Below are positions 17,570 through 26,768 of a stretch of DNA of 64,000 bases, in pieces. Under the pieces are notes generated by a model that made no database searches, had not been told where the DNA came from, and saw nothing but the letters and a program-made list of their open reading frames with translations. The position numbers were made by a program, and so were the translations under genes. Every line of letters begins with the position of its first letter. Position 1 is the first letter of the stretch. Location: positions 62,001-126,000 of the forward strand of contig JABJJN010000103.1 in assembly GCA_018660835.1 (NCBI GenBank), read 5' to 3'. The DNA is from Gemmatimonadota bacterium (GTDB lineage: Bacteria; Latescibacterota; UBA2968; UBA8231).

Positions 17570-19132
17570 TTGACCGATCTACCTGACAAGGCGTCGGACG
17601 AATGCGGTGTCGTCGGCGTTTATCATCTGAATCGATCAACCGATGTCTCCGTGTCGCCCTTAGTCCCTCCTGCCCTGTTGGATCTACAGCATCGTGGGCA
17701 GCTCGGTGCAGGGATGACGGTTTTTAACCCGGAGGACCCGCATTGCCTGCGCACACACAAGGAGACGGGCTCAGTTCGTGAGGTCTTTCGCCTGACCCAC
17801 GAAGCCAAGGCGCAGGCCGTCGTCCGCGAACATCCGGGCGTCGCTGCCATTGGCCATGTGCGCTATGCCACTTCAGGTCGCGATCAGGTCGAATACGCGC
17901 AGCCCTTCGAACGCAATCACAGCCGCACGTGGAAGTGGTTCTCCCTCGGGTTCAATGGCAACCTCGCCAACTACCCTGAACTGCGCGACCATCTGACCAC
18001 ACAGCGCGGCTACCACATGGTGCACGGCGTCGATACGGAGATCCTTACGCACCACGTGGCGTACGCCCTGCGCGGTGAGGTCAAACCTCCACTCGTCGAT
18101 GTTTTCTCGGAATTGACAGAGACCCTCGACGGCGCTTACAACATCGTTTTCTTGAATGCAGATGGTGATCTTGTTGCCGCCAGAGACCCCCTTGGTTTTC
18201 GGCCACTCTGTTATGGCCGCAAGGGTGATCTCTTCGCCGTCGCCTCCGAGAGTGTTGCCCTGCACAACATGGGAATCGAGGAGATCATCGATGTCGAACC
18301 TGGCCAGATGGTCCGCGTCGATTATGCCACTCGCGAGATACATCTGGAACGCTTTACCAACCCTCGCCCACACCGGCACTGCTTCTTTGAGTGGGTCTAT
18401 TTTGCCCATGTGAGCTCCAGTCTAGACGGCAGCACCGTCTACGATGCCCGCCGGCGACTGGGCGAGCACCTGGCGCGAGACGAACCGGTGACGATGAGTG
18501 ACGACTGTGTCGTCGTCGCCGTACCCGACACGGCCAAGCCCATCGGTGATGCCTTCGCCTATGCATCGGGCGTGCCATCACTCGAGGGGATCGTGCGCAA
18601 CCGCTATGTGGGGCGCACCTTCATCGAGAGCAAGGACCGCGCCCAGAAAGTGCGGCGCAAATACACCCTGCTACCGAGCGTGATGCGGGACAAACGCGTT
18701 TTCCTCGTGGAGGATTCTCTCGTGCGCTCGACGACCCTGCGCGATCTGATTCATCGCACGCGCCAGGAGGGTCATGCCAAAGAAGTGCACGTGCGTATTG
18801 GCTCTCCACCCGTTATCGCGCCCTGCTTTTATGGCATCGACATGTCGACACTTGGCGAGTTGTTTGCCCCCCACTATCTCAGCAAGGACTACACGCCCGA
18901 AGACCTCGAGCAGGCGAGCCAGGAAATGGCGGACCGCCTCGGCGCTGATTCGCTTCGCTATCTGCCAGTAGAGAGTGTCGGTCCCTCCATCGGACTGCCC
19001 CATGAGAGTTTGTGCACTGCCTGTGTGACGACGCAGTATCCCACCGAGACGGGCTCACGGATCTATGCAGACGAGATCTCCCGACCCGACCACGGCGCCG
19101 GTCGTGCCTTCGAGCGCACCGCAGGAACCTGA
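17570..19132 (+). CDS. purF: Amidophosphoribosyltransferase (glutamine PRPP amidotransferase)
   Basis: 520 residues from a TTG with AAGGAG upstream. It makes 5-phosphoribosylamine from PRPP and glutamine, the first step of purine synthesis. The N-terminus MTDLPDKASDEC puts the nucleophile Cys at position 12, after an 11-residue propeptide like that of Bacillus PurF. Further signs: IGHVRYATSG, GFNGNLAN, RDPLGFRPL, the PRPP loop VFLVEDSLVRSTT (usually VDDSIVRGTT), and PCFYGID plus CTAC near the C-terminus, which fit the Fe-S-containing class. The changed PRPP loop and LQHRGQLGAG make it divergent, so a related function is possible. First gene of an operon with a glycosidase-like gene and a lipoprotein. 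Confidence 0.85.
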   Translation: MTDLPDKASDECGVVGVYHLNRSTDVSVSPLVPPALLDLQHRGQLGAGMTVFNPEDPHCLRTHKETGSVREVFRLTHEAKAQAVVREHPGVAAIGHVRYATSGRDQVEYAQPFERNHSRTWKWFSLGFNGNLANYPELRDHLTTQRGYHMVHGVDTEILTHHVAYALRGEVKPPLVDVFSELTETLDGAYNIVFLNADGDLVAARDPLGFRPLCYGRKGDLFAVASESVALHNMGIEEIIDVEPGQMVRVDYATREIHLERFTNPRPHRHCFFEWVYFAHVSSSLDGSTVYDARRRLGEHLARDEPVTMSDDCVVVAVPDTAKPIGDAFAYASGVPSLEGIVRNRYVGRTFIESKDRAQKVRRKYTLLPSVMRDKRVFLVEDSLVRSTTLRDLIHRTRQEGHAKEVHVRIGSPPVIAPCFYGIDMSTLGELFAPHYLSKDYTPEDLEQASQEMADRLGADSLRYLPVESVGPSIGLPHESLCTACVTTQYPTETGSRIYADEISRPDHGAGRAFERTAGT

Positions 19133-19149
19133 CGCCCGCTGGAGGCCAT

Positions 19150-20763
19150 ATGCGAGATCGACTGATCATCTGCAACGACGATGGCATCCAGATGCTCCAC
19201 CACTGTGCCCCGGGCCGCGTCGACGAATCGATCCGTTCATGGGTTGATTTCTTTCTGCAGCAGTGTCATGTCGACATCTTCGCCTTCTGCACGGCCTTCC
19301 CCGACAAGACCCATCACGAGACGACCGTCGGCGAACGCTATGTACAGACAGCGGGTCCGGTGCCGTCGCAGTCGCAACTGCATAACCGACTCGCCCTCGA
19401 CGAGCTGGTAGCCGCCGGCACAGATATCCTTGAAGTTGTCACCGATCAGGTGCATCAACGAGACAAGAAGATTCTTGCCTCGATCCGTATGTCGGATGTG
19501 CATCATGCCAGCGATCTGTACAAGGCCATGGCACCGGCGATCCTGCGTGAGCACCCGGAGTGGCGCATCATTCAGCAGGACGGCTCGCAGGATGTTGCCC
19601 TCGACTACAGCCACGAAGAAGTGCGCCAGCACCGCCTGGCGATCCTCGAAGAAATCCTGACGGGGTACTCCGTGGACGGACTCGAGCTCGATTTCATGCG
19701 CTCCTGCAGGTATTTCCCGGCCCACGAGGCAAGCAATCGCCTGCCCGTGATGAATGATTTCGTGCGACAGATCCGCGGTCTGGTGGACGCGTCCCAAGCA
19801 AATCGACAGACAGATCGACCGAGTCAGCGTCTGCTAGGCGTACGCGTCCCCCCAAGCCTGGCCGAATGCCCCGGTCTGGGGCTCGATCCCGAAACCTGGA
19901 TCCGTGAAGGCTGGGTGGACTACGTGGTACCCGCCGATTTCATGTGGCTCGACTATGGGACGCAGGTCGAAGACTATGCCAGACTGTGCGAGGGCACCGA
20001 TTGTGGCGTTTATCCGTGCCTGAATCCCTTCGCCGCCGAATGGGTGAATCACCGTGCGGTGAACGCCTACACGCCGAATCCTGTCAATTTCAATCGCCGT
20101 GTCTTTTTCTCCGACGAGCAGATTCGCGGGTGCCTGCGCAACTACGACGAGCGTGGCGCGGACGGCGTCTACACCTTCAACTTCTGCTGTGAAACCATCG
20201 ACAATCCCAGTTTTGTCGAAGCAGTTCATGCCGTGGCGGCCGAATCACCGCAGCAGCGGCGATCGAAACCTGCGTCGTACTTCTTTCTGCCGATCTGGCG
20301 CCACGATCAATCACCCAGTGGCGCTGATCAAAAGAGCCGGACCCTGCGTTTTGGTCCGCACGATCAGGTCACTTTTCGGTTTCGAACTGCTGAGGCAGGT
20401 CGTGAGGTCTCTGCCGGACGGCTGCGATTTCGCGTCTACAATCTTCACGAGCAGGACAGATTGCAGCTACAGTTGAATGGCCAGGTGATTGGCGCGGAAG
20501 CGATCATCGACCGACGCAAGACCAACATTCATGTCGCCGCAGATACTCGCTATGCCGGAATGCATGTTCCACCACACATTGCCTACGAGATCGATCTATG
20601 TCAGTGCGCCCCTCTGGCGCACGACAACGAATTGTGTCTCACCTTGGTCGAGCGTGACCCCTTGATAGACAGCGACTGTATGCTGGAGGCGATCGAAGTA
20701 GACGTCGGTTGGACGGGCACACCACAGACCGTCGGCTATAGCCTCGGGGGAGCAGAATCATGA
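19150..20763 (+). CDS. Glycosidase-like TIM-barrel protein (GHL10/GH-like)
   Basis: 537 residues from the ATG at 19150, with GGAGG just upstream; no signal peptide. The central region has a TIM-barrel pattern with VDGLELDFMR, where the Glu/Asp pair resembles the catalytic strand of glycosyl-hydrolase-like 10 proteins, and later VDYVVPADFMWLDYG and DGVYTFNFCCE. The last ~170 residues are beta-rich and could bind sugar. It lies 17 bases after purF and its stop overlaps the next start (ATGA), so it belongs to the same transcript. No substrate is indicated; the family assignment is by pattern, not by a search. Confidence 0.7.
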   Translation: MRDRLIICNDDGIQMLHHCAPGRVDESIRSWVDFFLQQCHVDIFAFCTAFPDKTHHETTVGERYVQTAGPVPSQSQLHNRLALDELVAAGTDILEVVTDQVHQRDKKILASIRMSDVHHASDLYKAMAPAILREHPEWRIIQQDGSQDVALDYSHEEVRQHRLAILEEILTGYSVDGLELDFMRSCRYFPAHEASNRLPVMNDFVRQIRGLVDASQANRQTDRPSQRLLGVRVPPSLAECPGLGLDPETWIREGWVDYVVPADFMWLDYGTQVEDYARLCEGTDCGVYPCLNPFAAEWVNHRAVNAYTPNPVNFNRRVFFSDEQIRGCLRNYDERGADGVYTFNFCCETIDNPSFVEAVHAVAAESPQQRRSKPASYFFLPIWRHDQSPSGADQKSRTLRFGPHDQVTFRFRTAEAGREVSAGRLRFRVYNLHEQDRLQLQLNGQVIGAEAIIDRRKTNIHVAADTRYAGMHVPPHIAYEIDLCQCAPLAHDNELCLTLVERDPLIDSDCMLEAIEVDVGWTGTPQTVGYSLGGAES

Positions 20764-21944
20764 AAGGCACTACGAAGACTGGGATCACGCTGCCTGTACT
20801 GGCCCTGCTGTCTGCACTGGCCTTGGCTAGCTGCGCACATTTCCACTCTACGCCTTCAGACGAGGCGCCAGGTACATCGCTATGGGCGTATCAGACCGCA
20901 GCAGAGCTGTGGGCACCGCTGACACTGCACGAGGGCATCCTGCTCTTCGGCTCCGACGATGGCACGGTGACGGCGCTGGACGTGGCTTCACAGCGCGTTC
21001 GCTGGTCTGCAATCACAGGCGGTAGAGTCAGATCGACCGTGGCGGTTGTTGGCGAAAGTGCCTATTTCGCCAGTGACGATGGCTACCTCTACGCTGTGGG
21101 GCTCGCTGACGGACAGAGGCGTTGGCGTTTCGATCTCGGAAGTCGTGAGATGCAGCGCATGCTGCCTTCTCTCGATCCTCCCTATGACTATGACTACCTC
21201 ATGTCCTCCCCCACGGTCGCTGCAGGCGTTCTCTATGTGGGCAGTGCCGACGGCCATCTGTATGCCATCGATACCGACAGTGGTCAGCAGCGCTGGCGCT
21301 TCAAGACGGGTGGCAAGATCCGCTCGACACCGATCGTGGCGCAGAATCGTGTGCATTTCGGTAGCTGGGATGGCCACGTCTATGCTCTCGATGCAGGCAC
21401 GGGCAGTCAGCTGTGGCGCTTTGATACAGGGAGTATCATTCAGGGTTCACCCGCGATGGCCGGGGGCAACGTCATCATCGGCAGTCGATCCGCCCGTATC
21501 TTCGCACTCGATGCAGCGACGGGCTCAGTGGCGTGGACATATGTGTTCACAGATGGATCATGGGTCGAATCGTCACCGGTCCTGGATGGATCGACGCTGT
21601 ATATCGGCACCTCTGATGCACTCAAACTTGTGGCACTCGATGTGAATTCGGGCGATCTGAAATGGCACTTTGAGACCGGTGGTTGGTCCTGGGGCGCGCC
21701 TGTGGTCGCCAAAGGCACAGTCTACATTGGCGGCATCAGCGCTTCACCATACTACTTCGAGGGCGTCGATCTTATCCGTGGCCTGTACGCAGTTGATGCG
21801 GCGACAGGACTGGAACGGTGGCGTATGCAACCGGCTGTGATGTCCGGGTATGTGACAGGGGGTGTCTTTGCCAGCGTCGCAGTAGACGACGATGTCATCT
21901 ATGCAGCCAGCATTGACGGAATGATCCACGCCCTCAGACGGTAG
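20760..21944 (+). CDS. PQQ-type beta-propeller lipoprotein
   Basis: 394 residues. The N-terminus has a lipoprotein signal with lipobox LASC, Cys at position 25. The rest is a run of propeller blades of the PQQ-like/BamB type with repeated GxxYAxDxxxGxxxWxF signatures (LYAIDTDSGQQRWRF, VYALDAGTGSQLWRF, IFALDAATGSVAW). Such proteins act as outer-membrane assembly factors, dehydrogenase-like propellers or sugar-binding scaffolds; this one has no evident catalytic extras, so the role is unknown. It overlaps the previous gene by four bases and ends convergently on the toroid gene, overlapping it by 11 bases. Confidence 0.87.
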   Translation: MKGTTKTGITLPVLALLSALALASCAHFHSTPSDEAPGTSLWAYQTAAELWAPLTLHEGILLFGSDDGTVTALDVASQRVRWSAITGGRVRSTVAVVGESAYFASDDGYLYAVGLADGQRRWRFDLGSREMQRMLPSLDPPYDYDYLMSSPTVAAGVLYVGSADGHLYAIDTDSGQQRWRFKTGGKIRSTPIVAQNRVHFGSWDGHVYALDAGTGSQLWRFDTGSIIQGSPAMAGGNVIIGSRSARIFALDAATGSVAWTYVFTDGSWVESSPVLDGSTLYIGTSDALKLVALDVNSGDLKWHFETGGWSWGAPVVAKGTVYIGGISASPYYFEGVDLIRGLYAVDAATGLERWRMQPAVMSGYVTGGVFASVAVDDDVIYAASIDGMIHALRR

Positions 21945-22962
21945 ATCTACTACTGAGTTCGAGGGTATACTGACTGAGGTGGTAGACAATCTCACCAGTG
22001 CAATCGCAGTTGAGTTGGGGTGACAACTGCGGCCTCGACCAACTACCATCGTCACATTGGACTGCAACCAACTCGGCCGCAGCACGTAGCACGACATCTC
22101 GAAATGCTGACTCTCCAGTCAGGCGATAGAGTGTCGCTGCTGCCCATCCTGTCTTGCAGCATCCCAAGCCGTCGAAGACGAAGTCACCACACGCCTCGTG
22201 GCGGGCGAAATAGGCACGCGCACCATCCAGGAAGCGCTGTTGGTTGCTGACAGCGAAAAGCCGGGCAAGAAACACGGCGGCCATACCCCAGTAGACATAT
22301 ACCTGACCTGGCTGTGAAGGATCGATCCGCGCGAGGGTTTCTGGGATTCCCAGATCCTGTTGCTGCAGCTCTCCCTTCCCACCGATGTAGAGATAGAAGG
22401 GCAGATCGGCTGGCCCCTGAAGGTCGAGAATCCGCAGCAGACAATCCCCTGCACCTGCCGCTTCCTCAACTGCATCCCAGGCGAGCAGCGCATTGCCACA
22501 TCCGGCGATGGTGACAATATCCTGACGTTCGTCAGCGTATTGACCGGGCTTGCCCGTGAGATAGCCTCCCGTGTGCGACACGTGGCGCTCGCGCAGGCAG
22601 TCGAGTGCGGGCAGAGCCACGTCATCACGACCAAGAATCCGGGCGGCGATGATCGGCCATGTGTTGGTATAGGTATCGGAGATCAGACCGTAGAGGGGAT
22701 CGGTACTCTTCTCGGCAGAGGAGCGGAAGTCGCCATCCGATGTCAGAAAACTGTCGACGACCGTCGCGAACAGTGCCTTTGCCTGTGGCATTCGTCCCAG
22801 CGTTGCCAGGGTGAGGGGCCACTTGTAGTACGAACCAAGATCATGGAGGGCACCAGGCAGACTCCCTTCAGTGTCGAGCGTCTCCTCGAGCCAGGTGACG
22901 CCCCTTGCCGCCGCCTGCAGCCAGTTCTGAGCGACCGGGTCGAAGGGCAGCGGCTGCGACAT
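21934..22962 (-). CDS. Alpha/alpha-toroid (six-hairpin-type) protein
   Basis: 342 residues with repeated helical hairpins: WPLTLATLG, PIIAARIL, TGWAAATLYRLTG, GSWSRPQLS. This is the alpha/alpha-barrel pattern of six-hairpin glycosidases, terpene-cyclase-like and related proteins. There is no signal peptide, so it is cytoplasmic. Catalytic residues cannot be assigned; candidates include the DCTGEIVYHL segment near the C-terminus, which resembles conserved motifs of unsaturated-uronyl hydrolase-like proteins only loosely. Its ATG overlaps the stop of the upstream membrane-protein gene (TGATG), so the two are probably coupled. Confidence 0.65.
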   Translation of the reverse strand: MSQPLPFDPVAQNWLQAAARGVTWLEETLDTEGSLPGALHDLGSYYKWPLTLATLGRMPQAKALFATVVDSFLTSDGDFRSSAEKSTDPLYGLISDTYTNTWPIIAARILGRDDVALPALDCLRERHVSHTGGYLTGKPGQYADERQDIVTIAGCGNALLAWDAVEEAAGAGDCLLRILDLQGPADLPFYLYIGGKGELQQQDLGIPETLARIDPSQPGQVYVYWGMAAVFLARLFAVSNQQRFLDGARAYFARHEACGDFVFDGLGCCKTGWAAATLYRLTGESAFRDVVLRAAAELVAVQCDDGSWSRPQLSPQLNCDCTGEIVYHLSQYTLELSSRSTV

Positions 22963-23618
22963 CAGAAGCTGTAGGTCAGCGCCACGCCAGGTGCAACTCT
23001 GGGACCGGACAGGGCACTCATCTGCATGCCCAGCTGCGCGCCATACTTGTGACGCACACGATCACGTTTATCCTCGATGAGGCGGATTCCCTTGTAGAAG
23101 TCGTAGATCAGGCCGTAGGCAATCGTCGCCACACCCGCGATGATCAGTGGACCGCCGGGCATGAAATCGCCCTTCCTGTCGATCTCTCGCAGTCGATACT
23201 GCGTGTTGCCATCCTCGATCTCCACAGGGATCTGCTCGTAGCGGCGCTCGCGCTTCTTGTTGCCCGCATTGAGGATGAGCACGTCGAAGTCTGACGTGGG
23301 AAAGTCATTTCCATCCGAGTCGGACATGGCCGCCCCGGCGATGATCGCCGCAACTCCGAGCAGACTCCGACGCCACAGACGCTTGCCGGTCTCCGGCTCG
23401 CCGGCGTAATAGTGCATGATCCCGGGAACGGGAATCACGCGCAGCGCCAGCCCGACGGAGAGTCGGCGATTCATGTTCTTGTATTCCTCCAGGGTCATCT
23501 GCTCAGGGATAGGCGTCAGAGGAGATTCATTGAGCGACTCACCCCAGAGTTGCGCCGATGCAGTCGCAGGTATCAGAACCATTGCTGCGAAGGTGATCGA
23601 TGTGACCAGGCGTTTCAT
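22962..23618 (-). CDS. Small exported or membrane protein, DUF5683-like
   Basis: 218 residues from the ATG at 23618, where GAGGA lies upstream; the open frame upstream contains no better start. A signal peptide (VTSITFAAMVLIPATASAQ) is followed by a short loop and helical segments (LLGVAAIIAGAAM and LIIAGVATIAYGLIYDFYKG). The phrase VIPVPGIMHYYAGEPETGKRL resembles the PGxGQxYxGxxxxG loop of DUF5683-like proteins. The C-terminus ends in aromatic TYSF, a form sometimes seen in outer-membrane strands. Function unknown. Coupled to the toroid gene downstream. Confidence 0.65.
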   Translation of the reverse strand: MKRLVTSITFAAMVLIPATASAQLWGESLNESPLTPIPEQMTLEEYKNMNRRLSVGLALRVIPVPGIMHYYAGEPETGKRLWRRSLLGVAAIIAGAAMSDSDGNDFPTSDFDVLILNAGNKKRERRYEQIPVEIEDGNTQYRLREIDRKGDFMPGGPLIIAGVATIAYGLIYDFYKGIRLIEDKRDRVRHKYGAQLGMQMSALSGPRVAPGVALTYSF

Positions 23619-23718
23619 CAGATTCTGTCCTCTCATAGGTGCGACCCATCGTTGATGCAAGCACGATGCACTCTTTGCTGAGGATGCAATGATATGTTGA
23701 GTTGACGGCGATTGCACA

Positions 23719-23756
23719 AAGAGGGGTGGGACGTCTCAAGTCGCCCCACCCCTCTT
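23719..23756 (-). terminator. Rho-independent terminator after the haem-protein gene
   Basis: A perfect 12-base stem AAGAGGGGTGGG/CCCACCCCTCTT with a 14-base loop lies between the stop of the upstream minus-strand gene (23797) and the next gene. On the minus strand it is followed by TTTG, a weak U-run. This separates the haem-protein transcript from the gene downstream. Confidence 0.65.
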
Positions 23757-23796
23757 GCCCTACCTCGCCTTCGGCGATCGGCAGGAGCTATTGTTG

Positions 23797-24876
23797 TTAG
23801 CGTAGATCGTCGATCCCTGCTTTGATCTCACCCCACGAACGATCTGCGACCAGCGTAGGCCGCGGTGCGAAACTCAACTGCGACACACTCGTTTGGAATG
23901 AGTGGCGCACTTGGGCGTTGTCAAATACGGCGACGCCGAAGGGATAGGCCATCCCAAGGTCAGCGAACTGGACATCGAACTCGCTGCCCGTGACGAGGGC
24001 GCGACGGATCTCCAGGGTCCACTGGCCAGCTGCATACTCAGCGACACCGTCGATCTGACCACGATCACCATCAGGACGCTTCACGATGATTCCCGGGATT
24101 TCGTCTCCCGCCTCGAAATTGTCGACGAAAGCCATCTTCTCTTCGTCGCGGATCCAAGTCGGGCCATCGGCTCCCATGGGTCCCATGAAAGCGGGGCCAT
24201 CGCCGGCCTCGTTTACATTGTTGACATATCCACCGACCGTCTTCGGATCGGAGTGTCGACCGGCTCCCGTGTTATCGTCGGCATAACGTCTGTCGTCGAG
24301 ATACTGGTCATCTACGTAGCCGATCGAACCAGAGCGCACCGACTTCCAGTGCCAGATATCGCCACGCTCGCCGGGAGTTGCCGTGTATTTGTTGCCATAG
24401 GCTTTGTCGCCTTCGCCGGTATGACAGGTCACCATGCAGCCCGCATCGCCAAAGCCGTTGATCGATCCGCCGATTTCCCAGATGAAGGCAAACTTGTCTT
24501 CGTAGAATTGATTCTCGTCATGGTCGCTGCCATCGTTCAGGTGCAGCCATGTGCCATCTTCCTGTTTTTGCCAGGGAAAACGTTGCAGACTATGCGTCGC
24601 GTCATCCCACTGAATCAGGAAATAGACATCACTCGCCGTATACACGGACTTGACGGTTACCTGGTGATTACCGGCATTGGCACCGCCCACGACGGTTGCC
24701 GTAACACCCTCTACGTCATTCCAGAGTCCGTCTGCAACGCCATCAACGACGGGCCCCGCGCCGACGGCTCCGGCGACAAGATCCATAACCTGCGCCGGAC
24801 CCGCGCTTACTGCTGTCCACATGGAGATGGCCGTGATCATTACAACTGGCACTGCCATCGCGATCGATTTCCTCAT
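23797..24876 (-). CDS. Exported ethylbenzene-dehydrogenase-type haem-binding protein
   Basis: 359 residues from the ATG at 24876, which follows GGGAGAGGG and gives a signal peptide (IAMAVPVVMITAISMW). The mature part resembles the haem-b-binding gamma subunit domain of ethylbenzene dehydrogenase and related molybdenum oxidoreductases (EB_dh): the opening GPVVDGVADGLWNDV, the WDD strand, and C147-M-V-T-C151-H152, a CxxxCH that may place a haem. Known relatives pass electrons to or from a molybdopterin enzyme in the periplasm; no such partner is encoded in this window, so it may work alone or be carried with a partner elsewhere. Preceded by a strong sigma-54 promoter and palindromic dyads. Confidence 0.8.
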   Translation of the reverse strand: MRKSIAMAVPVVMITAISMWTAVSAGPAQVMDLVAGAVGAGPVVDGVADGLWNDVEGVTATVVGGANAGNHQVTVKSVYTASDVYFLIQWDDATHSLQRFPWQKQEDGTWLHLNDGSDHDENQFYEDKFAFIWEIGGSINGFGDAGCMVTCHTGEGDKAYGNKYTATPGERGDIWHWKSVRSGSIGYVDDQYLDDRRYADDNTGAGRHSDPKTVGGYVNNVNEAGDGPAFMGPMGADGPTWIRDEEKMAFVDNFEAGDEIPGIIVKRPDGDRGQIDGVAEYAAGQWTLEIRRALVTGSEFDVQFADLGMAYPFGVAVFDNAQVRHSFQTSVSQLSFAPRPTLVADRSWGEIKAGIDDLR

Positions 24877-24933
24877 CTTCCCTCTCCCGAAAACTGTGAT
24901 TAATTCCACCATGGTGGTGGTCACAGATCTCCA

Positions 24934-24949
24934 TGCAAAGAACGGGCCA
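24934..24949 (-). promoter_or_regulatory. Sigma-54 (-24/-12) promoter
   Basis: The minus strand reads TGGCCCGTTCTTTGCA, matching the consensus TGGCACG-N4-TTGCA at all but one conserved position, with exactly ten bases between the GG and the GC. A transcript would start about 47 bases before the haem-protein ATG. Confidence 0.75.
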
Positions 24950-25024
24950 TGGTAATCCTCGTCGCATGCTATGCATGAGTGGGGGGGATCGGGACGTGTG
25001 AGTCGCATATTGGCAGTGACGACA

Positions 25025-25070
25025 TTGTCTCGATTGAGACGCAATTGTCTCGAATGAGACGCCATTGTCT
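25025..25070. promoter_or_regulatory. Phased dyads, probable enhancer for a sigma-54 activator
   Basis: Two dyads, GTCTC-N4-GAGAC, start at 25027 and 25047 and a third half-site GTCT starts at 25067. The spacing is exactly 20 bases, two helical turns. They lie about 100-150 bases upstream of the predicted sigma-54 start, the usual place for the binding sites of an NtrC-type activator. Confidence 0.65.
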
Positions 25071-25149
25071 TCGGCCAGGCAATTGCGGGGAGCGACGAGC
25101 TTGCGAAAAACGGCGACAACGAGGAATCGCCAGTTGGTCTGTAGGGACG

Positions 25150-26607
25150 TCAGCCAGTGGCGAAGGCGAACGCCCAGAGTTCGGCGCCCGTCAGTTCGAT
25201 GCGAGCGATCAATCCACCGTCGACACTCGGCAAGTCGGCCGAGCCTTTCCACGTGACGACGTGGTTCAGATGGTCGCCAGTGATCGCATCACAATCCTCG
25301 AAGCCGTAGTCAGGCACAGGATGATACTCCGCGTCGAAGAGGGCAACACGGATCTTGCCGCCGTCCTCGGTCTTCGTATTGAGGCGTAATCCCTCAGGCT
25401 CGTCCGCCGTGACGTCCCCGGACAAGACATCCACGTGCTCCTGCAGGATCGCTCGGTAGCCGAGTATCCGATTTCGTGGCCAGGTGATGCGGCCGATACG
25501 GGCGAAACCACCAGACTCGACCAACTGGGCACGGTAAGCGGCCTTGTCGACGCCTGAACCTGTCCAGCCATGTAGTTCGGGGGTACCCGTCACATAGAGC
25601 CAGGTCTCATCACCCACATCGATGGCATTGGATGCACCATAGAGACATCCCCGCGCCCACACAGGAGCGGACGCGGCAGAGATCCAGTCCGGTCGGCCAG
25701 GCAGTGCCAGCCAACGACCACCACGCTCCGCCTGGTAACGCAGCTCCAGATCCACTTGCCCCAGACTCCCATAGTTCCAGAGACGATCAGGAGATCGCCC
25801 CATAGGTGGTGTGTGCCGGAACATCCAGGCAACAGCTACGGTGGGCCCGCACGTCGGGACCCAGCTGACACCGTAGTAGTCAGCACTGACGCAGCCACGA
25901 GCTCGGGCAGCCAGATCATCCGTCTCGTTGGCAACGAAAGCCGAGACAGGGGCCGTCATCTGCCCACCAGACCATTCGCTGGTGAGAAAGCGACGGCGGA
26001 AGAGCCCCGCGGACAACCCATTCTTCTTCAGTGCCATTCGTGCCGCACCCGTGTCACCCGCCCACGGGTCCCAGGCAGCCGTGATAACATCTGCACTCTC
26101 GAACAAGGGGCCTGGCTCGATCGTCCAGTGCAAGCCATCGGCGGAATGTGCCGTGTAGTAACCGCGCCCGTCGCTTGGCACATGGTAACCAACGGCCCGC
26201 TCGGGATGCACGTAGCCAAAGGCGCGATAACGACGATCGTCATCGGCGTGCGGGTCAATGATGACGGATGGCGCATGAAAGGGCAGATCCGTCAGATGGT
26301 TGTCACGCGACCCATCGACCTCGATCAGACCATAGGATGGTCGTGTCCAGTGGATGCCATCATCACTTTCCACACAACCTACACGGAATGAATCGGTCCC
26401 ATCATTCTCCCGCGGCCATGCCTGATACCACATGCGAAATCGATCACCATCCACCAGCACGGAGCCGTAGATCGAGCACCCATAGCCGTCGGCGGCACCA
26501 TCCCCCACAAGGACTGGTTCGTCGTGAAAGTGAGGGACATAGCTGACGAATCGAGCGCCCTCGGACACACCCGAGAGTCTTGGCGAGGCTTCACATAGGA
26601 TTTGCAT
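25150..26607 (-). CDS. Five-bladed-propeller glycosidase-like protein (GH32/43/130-like)
   Basis: 485 residues, no signal peptide. Repeated phrases such as RFRMWYQAWP, VGCVESDDGIHWTRP and YYTAHSADGLHWTIEP fit the blades of GH32/43/68/130 propellers, in which aspartates and glutamates act at the central funnel. Clean catalytic residues cannot be assigned by eye, so a sugar-binding or non-canonical hydrolase role is possible. The last ~120 residues are beta-rich (ILQEHVDVLSGDVTADEPEG) and resemble the concanavalin-like tail of family 32. It lies directly upstream of the haem-protein promoter on the same strand and probably ends before it. Confidence 0.65.
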   Translation of the reverse strand: MQILCEASPRLSGVSEGARFVSYVPHFHDEPVLVGDGAADGYGCSIYGSVLVDGDRFRMWYQAWPRENDGTDSFRVGCVESDDGIHWTRPSYGLIEVDGSRDNHLTDLPFHAPSVIIDPHADDDRRYRAFGYVHPERAVGYHVPSDGRGYYTAHSADGLHWTIEPGPLFESADVITAAWDPWAGDTGAARMALKKNGLSAGLFRRRFLTSEWSGGQMTAPVSAFVANETDDLAARARGCVSADYYGVSWVPTCGPTVAVAWMFRHTPPMGRSPDRLWNYGSLGQVDLELRYQAERGGRWLALPGRPDWISAASAPVWARGCLYGASNAIDVGDETWLYVTGTPELHGWTGSGVDKAAYRAQLVESGGFARIGRITWPRNRILGYRAILQEHVDVLSGDVTADEPEGLRLNTKTEDGGKIRVALFDAEYHPVPDYGFEDCDAITGDHLNHVVTWKGSADLPSVDGGLIARIELTGAELWAFAFATG

Positions 26608-26768
26608 GGACGCGAAAGTACGGGTGTAATGGCTGCACCGCTACCGGGGTCGGCAAGAGCAATGGATTGACGTATTTTCCGCCATCAAGGCCGGCGACCT
26701 CCCAAGCGACTTACGGGTGATTGACCAGTTTGACTAACACAGGCGATCGACACAGGCGACAACCTATC

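Noticed and set aside
23902-24903. 333-codon open frame antisense to the haem-protein gene
   Set aside because: No recognisable domain, and it would cross the sigma-54 promoter-driven gene and its signal peptide.
25025-25070. Short direct repeats that could look like a CRISPR array
   Set aside because: Period is only 20 bases with no unique spacers, and each unit is a dyad; this fits protein binding sites.
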